From assembly GCA_947501475.1 (NCBI GenBank), contig CANMWA010000017.1, positions 1 to 64,000 on the forward strand: a stretch of 64,000 nucleotides of DNA, written 5' to 3'. Position numbers and translations under genes: made by a program. This DNA is from an uncultured Aquimarina sp. Lineage in GTDB: Bacteria; Bacteroidota; Bacteroidia; Flavobacteriales; Flavobacteriaceae. Shown here one piece after another: positions 29,173 to 39,543 of this stretch. The notes below the pieces were generated by a model. The model was not told the DNA's origin and searched no databases. It was given only the letters and a program-made list of their open reading frames with translations. Positions within the stretch are counted from its first letter, which is position 1; each line of letters starts with the position of its first letter.

Positions 29173-30072
29173 ATGAATTCAATTGAAAGTTTAGAGGATT
29201 TTTATAAACACAAACTTAACTGGGTACCAGATAGTGTTCATAAAGAGATTGGGCACTTCAATGTATTCAGGCTAGAGCCTTTCGTGGGGTCCAATGCAAA
29301 ACCGGTTCCTTACAGCAGAAGAGACTATTTTAAAATAAGCCTTATCAGAGGGAATAACAAAGTACATTATGCTGATAAAGTAGTAGAAATTAAGGAAAGA
29401 GCTTTATTATTTGCCAACCCTCAAGTTCCTTACAACTGGGAAGAAATAGACAAAGTGCAATCTGGTTATTTTTGCGTGTTTACCGATTCATTTTTTCATC
29501 AGTTTGGAAATCTTACTAATTATTCCCTTTTTCAACCTAATGGAACGCCCATATTTGAGATATCAGAAAATCATGCCGGAGAAATAAGTGCAATCTATGA
29601 GCGCATGTTTGATGAGATAAATTCTGAGTACACCCATAAATACGATATTTTACGAACGCTTGTATTTGAATTGATCCATAAGGCGATGAAACTTCACCCC
29701 TCTAACAATCTTCATAAAAAAGAAACTAACGCCTCCCATAGGATCACTACTATCTTTATGGAGCTTTTGGAAAGACAATTCCCCATAAACGACACCCGTC
29801 AACGATTAAATCTTCGTACCCCAGCGGCCTTTGCCGATCAATTAGCCATACACGTTAATCACCTAAATAGGGCCTTAAAAAACACTACACAAAAGTCCAC
29901 ATCTAAGGTTATTCAAGAACGTATTCTGCAGGAAGCCAAAATATTACTCAAGCATAGCGCATGGAATATTTCTGAAATTGCTCATGCACTTGGTTTTAAC
30001 GAAGTAACCCATTTTAATAAATTTTTTAAGCAACAACTTTCTCTTACTCCTTCTTCTTTTAGAAATGTTTGA
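29173..30072 (+). CDS. AraC-family transcriptional regulator
   Basis: A 299-residue protein with an N-terminal cupin-like effector domain (about 15-160) and a C-terminal AraC double HTH (about 200-299), ending FNEVTHFNKFFKQQLSLTPSSFR, a typical second-helix signature. TAACTTTG just upstream (29161-29168) fits the Bacteroidota -7 consensus, but no good -33 partner is seen. It is on the same strand as the SDR gene 85 bp downstream and probably controls that small block. Confidence 0.9.
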   Translation: MNSIESLEDFYKHKLNWVPDSVHKEIGHFNVFRLEPFVGSNAKPVPYSRRDYFKISLIRGNNKVHYADKVVEIKERALLFANPQVPYNWEEIDKVQSGYFCVFTDSFFHQFGNLTNYSLFQPNGTPIFEISENHAGEISAIYERMFDEINSEYTHKYDILRTLVFELIHKAMKLHPSNNLHKKETNASHRITTIFMELLERQFPINDTRQRLNLRTPAAFADQLAIHVNHLNRALKNTTQKSTSKVIQERILQEAKILLKHSAWNISEIAHALGFNEVTHFNKFFKQQLSLTPSSFRNV

Positions 30073-30157
30073 TTTTGATAAGTTTTGATTTGTATAGCAT
30101 AATTAGAAGATGAGCTTTTAAATCAACTTTGTATTTATAATTTAAAAACTAGAAATT

Positions 30158-31000
30158 ATGAATACTAAAAAAGTATGGTTTGTAACCGGAGCTTCCAAAG
30201 GAATGGGACTAACTCTGGTAAAAAAACTCTTATTAAATGGCTATCGTGTTGCAGCTACTTCTCGCAACGCCGCATCTCTAATCAATGAAATTGGTGATGC
30301 TTCAGAAACATTTCTACCGGTAGAAATGGATGTAACGAATGATAACAACGTCAAAGAAGTGGTTGCTAAAACAGTCAATCATTTTGGAACTATTAATGTA
30401 GTTGTCAATAATGCTGGTTTCGCTCAGACTGGAACTTTAGAAGAATTGAGTGATAAAGAAGTCAAAAGCAGTTTCGATGTAAATGTTTTCGGCTCACTAA
30501 ATGTCATTCGCCACACAACACCATTTTTACGCAAACAAAAATCCGGGCTCATTTTTAACATCTCTTCGATAGGAGGCTATATTGGTAACTTCCCGGGATT
30601 TGGATTGTATTGTGCTACTAAGTTTGCTGTAGCCGGATTTACTGAAGCGTTAGCCGAAGAGATGAATGGGTTTGGCGTACACGTGACTTTGGTCTATCCA
30701 GGATATTTTCGAACCAATTTCCTCTCAAAAGGTTCCGTAAAAACTCCTGCTAATCCTATCAAAGTCTATGAATCTGCAAGAGAATCAGAACAGGCTCATT
30801 TAAATCAAATTGATGGTAACCAACCTAATGATCCTGAAAAAGCAGCAGAAGTGCTTATCAAGGTAAGTGAGCAAGAAGCGCCTCTCGTGCATTTATTCTT
30901 AGGTAAGGATGCGTATCAACATGCTGGAGCGAAGATCGAAAGAATTCAAGCTGAAATGGCAAGTAACGAGCAATTAGGAATGTCAACAGAAATTGTATGA
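30158..31000 (+). CDS. Short-chain dehydrogenase/reductase (SDR)
   Basis: A 280-residue classical SDR: cofactor motif TGASKGMG (11-18), NNAG near residue 88, catalytic Ser in NISSIGGY and YxxxK as YCATK (near 155). The R in TSRN after the second strand favours NADP. The substrate is unknown. It is followed 30 bp later by the SnoaL-Atu4866 protein, suggesting one transcript under the preceding AraC regulator. Confidence 0.92.
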   Translation: MNTKKVWFVTGASKGMGLTLVKKLLLNGYRVAATSRNAASLINEIGDASETFLPVEMDVTNDNNVKEVVAKTVNHFGTINVVVNNAGFAQTGTLEELSDKEVKSSFDVNVFGSLNVIRHTTPFLRKQKSGLIFNISSIGGYIGNFPGFGLYCATKFAVAGFTEALAEEMNGFGVHVTLVYPGYFRTNFLSKGSVKTPANPIKVYESARESEQAHLNQIDGNQPNDPEKAAEVLIKVSEQEAPLVHLFLGKDAYQHAGAKIERIQAEMASNEQLGMSTEIV

Positions 31001-31030
31001 ATTATTCACACTTATTAAAAATCAACACCA

Positions 31031-31783
31031 ATGCAGAATAATCAATATCAAGAACGGAAATTAAATGTTTCCGTTCTTATCCTAGGCCTTTTCATTTTGA
31101 CAACGAACCTGTTTTCTTGTACGGGGCAAAACGGAAAAATAGCAGAGCGCAATAAAGAGACCGTGCTCATGAAATTCGAAGAATGGAGCAAAAATCAAGG
31201 AAGCATTTTCGATCTTCTTCAGCAGCAAGTGATATGGACAGTCACGGGACGAGCACCTTACAGTGACACCTATCAAGGAAAGGAAGATTTTATAAAAAAT
31301 GCAGTCATCCCCATTACTCAAATGCTCAAAAGTTCGATAAAACCAGAATTGATTAGCATAACGGCCGAAGATGATATTGTATGGTTAAACTGGAAAGGTA
31401 AAACCCAAACGAACCAAGGTAATACCTACGAAAATCATTACGCTTGGATGATGAAAATGCGACAGGATAGCATCATTGAAGTCATGGCATTTTTAGACAC
31501 TTATGAATTAAATAAACTGAAAACTATGAACAGCAACAAAACAGTAGAAGAAACTAAAGAATACATCGGCATGTGGGTTACAGAGGATGGTTATATACGT
31601 CACGAACTCTTACCTAATAACCGATATGATGAAGCACGAGGTAAGCGTCAAAGTGCATACCAAGGAAGCTACAAAATAACTGACAATCATATTGATTATA
31701 AAGATGATACCGGCTTTGTTGCTGATGGAGAATTTAAAGATGGTATTCTTTACCATGCTGGTATGATTCTCAAGAAACAATAA
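31031..31783 (+). CDS. SnoaL-like (NTF2 fold) plus Atu4866-domain fusion lipoprotein
   Basis: A 250-residue protein. An N-terminal hydrophobic segment ends in FSC (Cys30), a probable lipobox. Residues about 38-155 look like a SnoaL/NTF2-type domain (VIWTVTGRAPYSDTYQGKEDF). Residues about 175-250 match the Atu4866 family (YIGMWVTEDGYIRHELLPN, then IDYKDDTGFVADGEF and YHAGMILKK). Atu4866 proteins are usually short stand-alone proteins of unknown function. No catalytic residues can be named. It lies 12 bp before the cyclase-like gene. Confidence 0.75.
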   Translation: MQNNQYQERKLNVSVLILGLFILTTNLFSCTGQNGKIAERNKETVLMKFEEWSKNQGSIFDLLQQQVIWTVTGRAPYSDTYQGKEDFIKNAVIPITQMLKSSIKPELISITAEDDIVWLNWKGKTQTNQGNTYENHYAWMMKMRQDSIIEVMAFLDTYELNKLKTMNSNKTVEETKEYIGMWVTEDGYIRHELLPNNRYDEARGKRQSAYQGSYKITDNHIDYKDDTGFVADGEFKDGILYHAGMILKKQ

Positions 31784-31795
31784 AACAACAAAATT

Positions 31796-32404
31796 ATGGA
31801 ACATTTTCATTCTTTACATAAAGCAAGTAATCCTCCTACCGAAGGAACTATTATAATCGTAGACATTAGTGGGTTTACTCAACTTGTATACAACACAGAC
31901 CTGATCGCCGGAAGAGATATTTTATCAAAGCTTCTTTCATCGATAACAGAAATGAATCAGCTTGGCCTACATATTTCAGAGATAGAAGGAGACGCTATAT
32001 TATATTACAAATTCGGATCTCCTCCCAGCTATACATCAGTTCTAAAACAATTCCAATTAATGAGGAATAATTTCGCTGACAATGTAAAAAAGATCAACAA
32101 GAAGCTAGCTAGTACTCTAAACTTATCATTAAAAATGATTGTACATTATGGTCAAATAACACAATATCACATTGCAGATTTCAAAAAACTTTACGGAAAG
32201 ACGGTATTAGAATCACATCTACTTTTGAAAAACGAAGTAAAAAGTCACTCCTATGTATTAATGACTAATGATTTTTTGAACAACACTACCTTTTCTAACA
32301 CAGATCACCTGATAGAAAATGAGCACTGTGAGGTACTAAGAGGAGTTAAGAGGCTATGTTATCGATTTTTTGATTTTTCTTCTGAAATAGGTTTGGCTTC
32401 CTAA
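31796..32404 (+). CDS. DUF2652 protein, class III cyclase-like domain
   Basis: A 202-residue cytoplasmic protein. IIIVDISGFTQLVYN near residue 20 and SEIEGDAILYYKFG near residue 60 resemble the two metal-binding strands of class III nucleotide cyclases and match DUF2652. Without the usual C-terminal substrate-binding residues, true cyclase activity is uncertain. Last gene of the AraC-SDR block. Confidence 0.75.
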   Translation: MEHFHSLHKASNPPTEGTIIIVDISGFTQLVYNTDLIAGRDILSKLLSSITEMNQLGLHISEIEGDAILYYKFGSPPSYTSVLKQFQLMRNNFADNVKKINKKLASTLNLSLKMIVHYGQITQYHIADFKKLYGKTVLESHLLLKNEVKSHSYVLMTNDFLNNTTFSNTDHLIENEHCEVLRGVKRLCYRFFDFSSEIGLAS

Positions 32405-32672
32405 TAATCTTCGTTAGATGAAAGATAGACTGAAGAAGACTACCACTAACAAATAATCAACTAAACTCATACCTATGTTATAATTAAAAAGTATAAAATC
32501 GTACTTAGATTTATTAAATTAGCTATTTATAATGGGTATATATATACTGGTACATATATATCGTTGTTCTCGATAATTGCAAATTAGTACTAAATAAAGA
32601 CTCTAAAGATATTTCACAAAAACAATGTAGTTTAAGCAGTATGCTCTATTTTTAATCAAATAATATACTATT

Positions 32673-33485
32673 ATGTCAGAAAATTTAGAAAAACTTGTTA
32701 ATGCTATAGAAACACAGGACAAAAACACTGTGAAGGCTATAATAGCGACAGGTATTGATTTGAACCAGGAAGTTAATACGATGCAATCGAGACCTTTACA
32801 TTATATAGGTAGTGATGATACAGATACAGAAATAGCAACTCTTCTTTTAGAAGCAGGAGCTGACCCTTCTCTTAGGAATTATGATAAGCGTACACCATTG
32901 GGATATTGTGGTCCTATACATGCCAAATTGCTTAAATCATACCTTTATAAAGATGCTTCTAAAGAAACGAAATTAGGAATTCAATTAATTGAAGCCGGAA
33001 AAGATTTGGACATCATAACATCTTTAATTGCCCAAGGTGCTGATATTAATACTGTTGATCATGAAGGGAGAACAGCACTATCACGTATGGCAAATACTTT
33101 TGAATGGCATCTCGAATACGATACCAACGGAAACATAACAAACCGAAAGGCGATAGCCGATGAGCAAGCTATTGCTATACTGAAAGTATTACTAGAAAAA
33201 GGAGCCGATCCAAACATTACAAATACTTCCAAGTATGCACCTCTACATTATGCCTGTAAAATAGCGCATCTTTGTTTTAAACAAACGAAACTACTTATCA
33301 AATATGGAGCCAACATTAACGCTGTAACAGAACGGAGAAATACAGCACTTGCCTTTGCCGCAGAAAAAGGTCATTTACCTTCGGTTAAATTTTTAATAGA
33401 ACATGGTGCCAGTACCCAAAATTGTTTAAAATACGCTAAAGGGAATACGGTAAACAGTTTTTTAAAAGAGCATGGAGCTACTTAG
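32673..33485 (+). CDS. Ankyrin-repeat protein
   Basis: A 270-residue protein without signal peptide, made of about six ankyrin repeats (for example SRPLHYIGSDDTDTEIATLL with LEAGADPSLRNYD, APLHYACK with LIKYGANINAV, and TALAFAAEKGHLPSVKFLI). Role unknown, probably protein binding. It stands alone, convergent with the sulfatase operon ending at 33700. Confidence 0.88.
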   Translation: MSENLEKLVNAIETQDKNTVKAIIATGIDLNQEVNTMQSRPLHYIGSDDTDTEIATLLLEAGADPSLRNYDKRTPLGYCGPIHAKLLKSYLYKDASKETKLGIQLIEAGKDLDIITSLIAQGADINTVDHEGRTALSRMANTFEWHLEYDTNGNITNRKAIADEQAIAILKVLLEKGADPNITNTSKYAPLHYACKIAHLCFKQTKLLIKYGANINAVTERRNTALAFAAEKGHLPSVKFLIEHGASTQNCLKYAKGNTVNSFLKEHGAT

Positions 33486-33699
33486 TTATAACCCATTTTT
33501 AGGGTATAAAGAACATTTAGTAAAAAAAAAGATATAAGTGCATAACCGAAAGTTCACTACTTTTAATTCCTGTATTAATCATAGCCGCGACGTTGTAACT
33601 TATTATGACCCATCCTGAAATATGTATACAAAAAAACAAGTATATGTATAAAAACAGACAAAGGAACAATGTATAAAACCTATACTAGTTGTAACCATT

Positions 33700-35142
33700 T
33701 TAATCCAAAGGCTCCCAAGGGTTATGTTGAGACCAACCATAATCTGGCATTGGCCAATAGGAGCTTTCTGTTCTCATTATATCCAGATAATTTTTCAGCG
33801 TCAATACTTCATTTTCTTTACCCTTATAAATCCTGTTAACTTCCTCTGGATCTTTAAGGATATTGTATAGCTTAATCTCACTTTTACTACCAAATCGTAC
33901 TGCTTTATATCCTGTTTTCACATCTAAAGCAGCCTGTTGAGCTCCTCCTTCTTTACTCTGTCGTATAAACTCCCAATACAACATCTTATGCCCAACAAAT
34001 GTATCTTTTGTGTCAAACAACAAAGGAACTATAGATATTCCATCTGTTTTCACTGGTTTTTCAAGACCAGCCAACTCCATCATGGTAGGCATAATATTCT
34101 GAAAAGCTAAAACCTCATCTATAGTATCGGGTTTAATCCGTTCTGGCCACCAGGCAATAAATGGCACATGAATCCCGCCATCATACACACTACGTTTGCC
34201 GCCTCTATACCTTCCATTATTATTAAAAAGATGGTGCCATTCTTCGCTAATTTTACCCACCTGTACATCTGCCCCATTGTCACTGGTAAATATCACCAAT
34301 GTATTTTTATCCAAACCTTGCTTCTTTAATGCACTCATTATCAGACCTATATCTGTATCCATTAAAGTGATCATGGCTGCATATTTTTTAGCCTTATCAG
34401 GCCAGTCCATCTGCTCATACGGCACCATTGACGGTGGATTATGCGGGCTATGCGGTATGGTATATGCCAGGTATAAGAAAAATGGGGATTCCTGTTTTTT
34501 ATTTAGAAAATCAAGAGCTTCATTCGTAAATACAGTATGACTATAGGTTCCTTCCTCTAATGCCATCCACTCATTATTTTTACAGATCTTTTTTGGGTAG
34601 TAATTGTGTGCTGCAATATGTGTATCATACCCCACAAAATAATCAAATCCTTTTTCTAATGGGTAACCAGTACTCCCTTTGGGGCCTAATCCCCATTTAC
34701 CAATACAGGCGTTATAATATCCTGCTTTTTTGAGTTCCTCGGGGAAAGTCAAATCCTGTGGGCGTAGCGTTTCTTTTTCTGGTTTTCCGCCAGGGTTGCC
34801 TTTTATAAAACCATTTCCTTGATGCAGCCCCGTCATTAAACATGCGCGAGAAGGACCGCATACCGGGCCTCCTGCATAAAAATTAGTGAATTTTTTCCCT
34901 TCTTTCGCTAATTGATCAATATTAGGAGTTTGAATTACTTTTTGGCCATAGGCTCCCAACTCACCATATCCCAGATCATCTGCCATGATAAAAATAATGT
35001 TAGGCTTCTTTTCTTCTAGCTTATTTGCTTTTGAAGTATCCTTGCAGGCGTTTAAGTACATTACTATAAAAAGAAGGGTAATGAGTTTGAAAATTGGTAG
35101 ATCAAACTTATTCATATATCCTATAAAATTTTTGTGTAACAT
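33700..35142 (-). CDS. S1-family sulfatase (Cys type), distal gene of the six-gene PUL operon
   Basis: About 480 residues. The frame begins with GTG at 35148; ATG codons follow at 35142 and 35115, the latter preceded by AGGA. A hydrophobic segment ends at LNAC, a likely lipobox. The signature is CGPSR; metal segments are IIFIMADDLGYGELG and FTSDNGADVQVG, and GKWGLG and YTIPHSPHNPP are seen. It is close in style to the sulfatases at 10444 and 48187. It is the last gene of the leftward run that begins with the GH2 gene, 8-14 bp after its neighbour depending on the start. Confidence 0.92.
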   Translation of the reverse strand: MLHKNFIGYMNKFDLPIFKLITLLFIVMYLNACKDTSKANKLEEKKPNIIFIMADDLGYGELGAYGQKVIQTPNIDQLAKEGKKFTNFYAGGPVCGPSRACLMTGLHQGNGFIKGNPGGKPEKETLRPQDLTFPEELKKAGYYNACIGKWGLGPKGSTGYPLEKGFDYFVGYDTHIAAHNYYPKKICKNNEWMALEEGTYSHTVFTNEALDFLNKKQESPFFLYLAYTIPHSPHNPPSMVPYEQMDWPDKAKKYAAMITLMDTDIGLIMSALKKQGLDKNTLVIFTSDNGADVQVGKISEEWHHLFNNNGRYRGGKRSVYDGGIHVPFIAWWPERIKPDTIDEVLAFQNIMPTMMELAGLEKPVKTDGISIVPLLFDTKDTFVGHKMLYWEFIRQSKEGGAQQAALDVKTGYKAVRFGSKSEIKLYNILKDPEEVNRIYKGKENEVLTLKNYLDIMRTESSYWPMPDYGWSQHNPWEPLD

Positions 35143-35156
35143 CTTCACCTAGTTTT

Positions 35157-36596
35157 TTAATCCTTTAAGGGTGCAACATTCGGAATCTTCACTCCTGTAT
35201 TTTGTATCCACTCTTCGAGTTTTTTATTCAATTCTAAAACTTTATCTGGCATTTTTAAAGCCAGATCAACTTTTTCAGATAGGTCATCTTGTAAATTAAA
35301 TAATTCGAATGCTGCACCTTCATATCGTTTTATAAGTTTCCAATCTCCATCACGAATAATACTATAAGGCACAATATTTTTACCTCGATAATGAGGAAAA
35401 TGCCAGTATAAACTTCTATCCAAATTTTTCTTATCATTATATAAAAGTGGTAGTATATTTTTTCCATCTATTTGCTGCTTCTCCTCTATCTCAACATCAG
35501 CAACTGCACAAAATGTTGGTAGAAAATCAACGCTATTTATAGGTACATCTATGAGTTGACCTTCTTTTATTTTGTTTGGAAATTTAATCACTAAAGGCAC
35601 TCGTATCCCTCCTTCATAAGCAAATCCTTTACCTTTTCTTAGAGGAGCGTTAGAAGTAACACCAGATAACCCTCCATTATCGCTATATAGTACGACTATC
35701 GTATTTTCTTCAAGTTCTAGTTCTTTCAATGTCTGCAAAACCTTACCTATATTTTCATCTACTTTGCTTATCATAGCAGCATAGGAAGCATTTTGGTGAT
35801 TTTCGGTTTTCTCTTTTTCTTCAAAATAAGCTATTTTATCTTTTGGTGGCTGAATAGGAGTATGAACTGAATAAAATGAAAGTTGTAGAAAAAAGGGTTT
35901 TTGTTTATTTCGTTGTATAAAACCTACTGCTTCTCTACCCAATCTATCAGTAAGGTACTCTCCTTTTTGTAATCCTTCTTGAAGACTTTCAATTTGATAC
36001 GTCACACCTCCTCTCTCACGTTGATACGGAGCATAATAACTCATGGGCTGTCCCCAATTACTTACTCCCATTTGCCAATCAAACCCCTGATCAACAGGAT
36101 GGTAACCCTCATAACCCAAGTGCCATTTTCCTATATACCCCGTATGATAGTTCTCTTTTTTGAGGGCCTCTGCAATAGTAATTTCTTCTAATGGAAGGTA
36201 GTTTCTGTTTGGGACACCACTTTGCTTTCGGCTCGCAGGATGATGGAGTGTAAATTCTGCATTCCCTGGTGGAACACCCATATTCCAATCTTTTCCCATA
36301 GATGGAATATGTGTAGCTAATTGTATTTTGGCTGGGTATTTACCCGTAAGAATAGATGCCCGAGTAGGTGAACATACAGCGGCTGCAGCATACGCTTGTG
36401 TACATATAGCTCCTTCCTGAGCCAGTTGATCCATATACGGAGTCTCGTAATAACCACTACCACTAAAACCTGTATCTGTCCAGCCCAAATCATCTACCAA
36501 TATGAACACGATATTTGGCTTACTCTTCTGTTGAGCTAACAAAAATGCGCTACATAGGATAATACCAATAATCAATAATACTTTTAATACTCTCAT
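35157..36596 (-). CDS. S1-family sulfatase (Cys type)
   Basis: A 479-residue enzyme with a Sec signal ending near LLAQ (residue 22). The signature is CSPTR with Cys75. VFILVDDLGWTDTGFSGSGYYETP and LYSDNGGLSGVTSN supply the metal site, and GKWHLGYEGYHP and FYSVHTPIQPP are conserved. Its start overlaps the end of the upstream sulfatase (ATGA-type), so translation is coupled. It presumably removes one class of sulfate ester in the periplasm; which one is not readable. Confidence 0.93.
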   Translation of the reverse strand: MRVLKVLLIIGIILCSAFLLAQQKSKPNIVFILVDDLGWTDTGFSGSGYYETPYMDQLAQEGAICTQAYAAAAVCSPTRASILTGKYPAKIQLATHIPSMGKDWNMGVPPGNAEFTLHHPASRKQSGVPNRNYLPLEEITIAEALKKENYHTGYIGKWHLGYEGYHPVDQGFDWQMGVSNWGQPMSYYAPYQRERGGVTYQIESLQEGLQKGEYLTDRLGREAVGFIQRNKQKPFFLQLSFYSVHTPIQPPKDKIAYFEEKEKTENHQNASYAAMISKVDENIGKVLQTLKELELEENTIVVLYSDNGGLSGVTSNAPLRKGKGFAYEGGIRVPLVIKFPNKIKEGQLIDVPINSVDFLPTFCAVADVEIEEKQQIDGKNILPLLYNDKKNLDRSLYWHFPHYRGKNIVPYSIIRDGDWKLIKRYEGAAFELFNLQDDLSEKVDLALKMPDKVLELNKKLEEWIQNTGVKIPNVAPLKD

Positions 36597-38086
36597 CTTT
36601 CTTTATCAGTCATATTTTCAAAAGGATCCTCAGGATTATAATTTGGATTTACTATAGGCAAAGAAGCACCTGTCTCAGCCCACCAATTTTTAAGCAACAC
36701 CATCATTTCTTCAACTTTCTCAGGCATATAATCTGAAAGATCTTTCTTTTCTCCGATATCCTTTTTTATATTAAAAAGTTCGATTTTCTCACCTAATTCG
36801 AGTTTGCCATACAATTTTTTATGCTCAGCATCCAGCCCTTCAGTATTAAGATAATCACCAAAATAATAAATCAATTTATAATCCCCTTTTCTTACAATAC
36901 TACCAGGTGTTTTTCCATACATTGGCACATAATGTGGATGATGGAAATACAATTCATCTCTTGTGAATTTTCCTTCACCATTTAGTAATGGCATTAAACT
37001 CTCTCCATCTATTTTATAATCCCTCTGCGCTTTAGCATTTGTTATTTCCATAAAAGTGGGGTACATATCAATGATATGAACAGGAGTTTCTATTTCTTTC
37101 TTTGGTTTTATGATTTTTGGCCATTTCATAATCAGCGGTACTCGTATTCCTCCTTCGTATAAAGAACCTTTAGACTCTCGTAATGGTGAATGATCCCAAA
37201 ACCTTCCTAATGCCCCATTATCTCCAATTACTGCTATTAATGTGTTTTCTGCTAGGCCTAGTTTTTCAATTTTTTCAACAATCAATCCTATAGAATAATC
37301 TAAATGCTCTGTCATTGCCAAAAAATCTGCTGTAGGTCTTTCAGACACTACCCCCCATTTATCAGTCATTTTAGGATATCCTTTTTTTACGTATTTTTCT
37401 ATCAAAACATCTGGTGCCGCAAGCGGAGAATGTGTTGTGAAATGTGAAACAAAAGCAAAAAAAGGATTGTCCTTGCTTTGATTGATAAAGTCAATAATTT
37501 CATTGGTGACATCCATCACCGCTTTATCATTTTTCGCCTTTCCTTCTGCTGCATCTCCAACCCAATCAAAACCATAGGTATTAAAATATGTCATTCCATT
37601 TTTTTCTTTGATTGGAGCGGCAGGATAATTATCTCCTACGTGCCATTTGCCACTCATACCGGTGGTGTATCCAGCGTTTTTAAGCATTTTGGCCAATGTA
37701 TACCATTCTGTAGGTAGTTTTTTCCTCACTTTGGGAGTGAGCATAGGAGCGTTCCCCCAAAACCTATTGTTGATCACTTTGGTCATTCCTGATCTTGCAG
37801 GGTATTTACCCGATAGAAATGCCGCTCTTGTTGGAGAACATTGTGGCATAGCATAGGCACTATTGAATTTTGTTCCTTCTTTTACTAATTTGTCAAGGTT
37901 TGGAGTATGTACAATTTCAGTTCCATAACTACCTACTTGATTCCAACCAAAGTCATCGACCAAAATAAAAATGATATTTGGTTTTGCATTGTTTTTAGAT
38001 GCTGAAGATTGGCAATAAACCAAAAGAGGCAATATTAGAATAGTGCCCAGTATTAACTTGATGTATTTGATTTTGAGATATATCAT
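36593..38086 (-). CDS. S1-family sulfatase (Cys type)
   Basis: A 497-residue enzyme with lipobox LLVYC (Cys25). The signature is CSPTR with Cys83; the metal segments are FILVDDFGWNQVGSYG and VIGDNGALGRFWD, and GKWHVGDNYPAAP follows. An unusually long insert before the histidine segment (LTPKVRKKLPTEWYTLAKML) separates it from its neighbours. It overlaps the genes on both sides by 4 bp, which indicates translational coupling. Confidence 0.93.
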   Translation of the reverse strand: MIYLKIKYIKLILGTILILPLLVYCQSSASKNNAKPNIIFILVDDFGWNQVGSYGTEIVHTPNLDKLVKEGTKFNSAYAMPQCSPTRAAFLSGKYPARSGMTKVINNRFWGNAPMLTPKVRKKLPTEWYTLAKMLKNAGYTTGMSGKWHVGDNYPAAPIKEKNGMTYFNTYGFDWVGDAAEGKAKNDKAVMDVTNEIIDFINQSKDNPFFAFVSHFTTHSPLAAPDVLIEKYVKKGYPKMTDKWGVVSERPTADFLAMTEHLDYSIGLIVEKIEKLGLAENTLIAVIGDNGALGRFWDHSPLRESKGSLYEGGIRVPLIMKWPKIIKPKKEIETPVHIIDMYPTFMEITNAKAQRDYKIDGESLMPLLNGEGKFTRDELYFHHPHYVPMYGKTPGSIVRKGDYKLIYYFGDYLNTEGLDAEHKKLYGKLELGEKIELFNIKKDIGEKKDLSDYMPEKVEEMMVLLKNWWAETGASLPIVNPNYNPEDPFENMTDKER

Positions 38087-39537
38087 TTTATCACAGTAAG
38101 TCGTTCTGTTTCTTTTATGTTTCTCGCTTTATTTGCGTTTACAATCCAGTCAAGAGAATTTTCTTCAAATTCTGGATTTGCTTCTCTTGGAATAGGTGCA
38201 TTTGTACTTTCCTGCCATTTTTTAAGGTCTTTTAAAAGTTCTTTGGTTTTTTGCGGGTATTGGTCTCTCAAGTTCTTTGTTTCTCCTATATCATTTTTCA
38301 GGTTATACAATTCTAAAGTGTCATTTTCAAAATTCTCTATTAGCTTCCAATCTCCTTTTCTAATGGCACCCCCTGGGTATTGCCATAACAAAGAATTGGA
38401 TCGTCCATTTCCGTTATATGATGTCAAATGCCAATAGATCGCATTGCGTTTTAACTGTCCTTCCTGTTTCAGTAATGGTATGAAACTCTCCCCGTCTATC
38501 ATCCTATTTTCAGGAATGCTCGTACCAGCCATCTCTACCAGAGTTGGATAATAATCTACAACAGTTACAGGTGTTTTATCTATTGTTCCGGGCTTCACGA
38601 TATTTGGCCATTTTATAATGAGAGGTACTCTAATTCCTCCCTCGGTAAGTGTTCCTTTTTGCCCTCTTAATGGCGAATTAGATGTCGCTACAATCTGACC
38701 ACCATTATCTGAAGTAAATATGATGATGGTAGTATCGGTAAGTCCATGTTCTTCTAATCGATCAAGAACCCGACCAACACTATAATCCATATAACTCACC
38801 ATCGCACCATAAGCGGGGACATTCTGTTGTCCATGTGCCTTTTTCCCTTCGTATTTATCAACCCACTCTTTTTTTGCGTGTAACGGAACATGCACCTGAT
38901 AAAATGGGAAATACAAGAAAAACGGTTTGTCTTTATTTTCTGTGACAAAATTGCAAGCACCATCTGTTAAAACATCTGTAAGATAAACACCCTCTTTTTG
39001 AGGCGTTATATTTTCAATGCCATAGGGGCTAAAAAAGCTTTTAGGACTTCCAGATTTACAACCCCCGATATTAACATCAAATCCTTGTCCTTTAGGGTTA
39101 GTTTCTGGTTGATCTCCCAAGTGCCATTTACCAAAATGACCATTTGTATAGCCCGCTTCTTTTAGCACCTCTGCAATAGTAACTTCCTCTTCAGCAATAA
39201 AACGCTTTGACTTTATCCCTTTTACTTTTTGCATTTTTTTAGGAGTACCCGCATACCAATCCACAGTATATACTCCTGTTCTTGGCGGATATTTACCTGT
39301 CATAAGACTGGCTCTTGAAGGTGAACATGTAGGCATCATATATGCATCGGTAAATACCATTCCTTCTTTTGCTAATCTATCAATATTAGGTGTGTCATAA
39401 TACTCACTGCCATAACACCCCAGATCACTCCAACCAAAATCATCTACAAGAAAAAAAACAATGTTTGGCTTTTTTTTGTCTTGCGCCTGTATATTCAAAA
39501 ATATACATACTGCTAACAAAGAAAGAGAAACCCTCAT
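38083..39537 (-). CDS. S1-family sulfatase (Cys type)
   Basis: A 484-residue enzyme with a Sec signal ending near IQAQ (residue 19). The signature is CSPSR with Cys71. Conserved parts are VFFLVDDFGWSDLGCYGSEY, GKWHLGDQPETN, VDWYAGTPKK, QVHVPLHAKKEW and FTSDNGGQIVATS. It resembles the sulfatase at 21383-22861, including an extended loop with NIGGCKSGSPK against NIGGGKVGNPG, so the two may share a substrate position. It lies 6 bp after the GH-D-like glycosidase. Confidence 0.93.
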   Translation of the reverse strand: MRVSLSLLAVCIFLNIQAQDKKKPNIVFFLVDDFGWSDLGCYGSEYYDTPNIDRLAKEGMVFTDAYMMPTCSPSRASLMTGKYPPRTGVYTVDWYAGTPKKMQKVKGIKSKRFIAEEEVTIAEVLKEAGYTNGHFGKWHLGDQPETNPKGQGFDVNIGGCKSGSPKSFFSPYGIENITPQKEGVYLTDVLTDGACNFVTENKDKPFFLYFPFYQVHVPLHAKKEWVDKYEGKKAHGQQNVPAYGAMVSYMDYSVGRVLDRLEEHGLTDTTIIIFTSDNGGQIVATSNSPLRGQKGTLTEGGIRVPLIIKWPNIVKPGTIDKTPVTVVDYYPTLVEMAGTSIPENRMIDGESFIPLLKQEGQLKRNAIYWHLTSYNGNGRSNSLLWQYPGGAIRKGDWKLIENFENDTLELYNLKNDIGETKNLRDQYPQKTKELLKDLKKWQESTNAPIPREANPEFEENSLDWIVNANKARNIKETERLTVIK

Positions 39538-39543
39538 ATTTGA

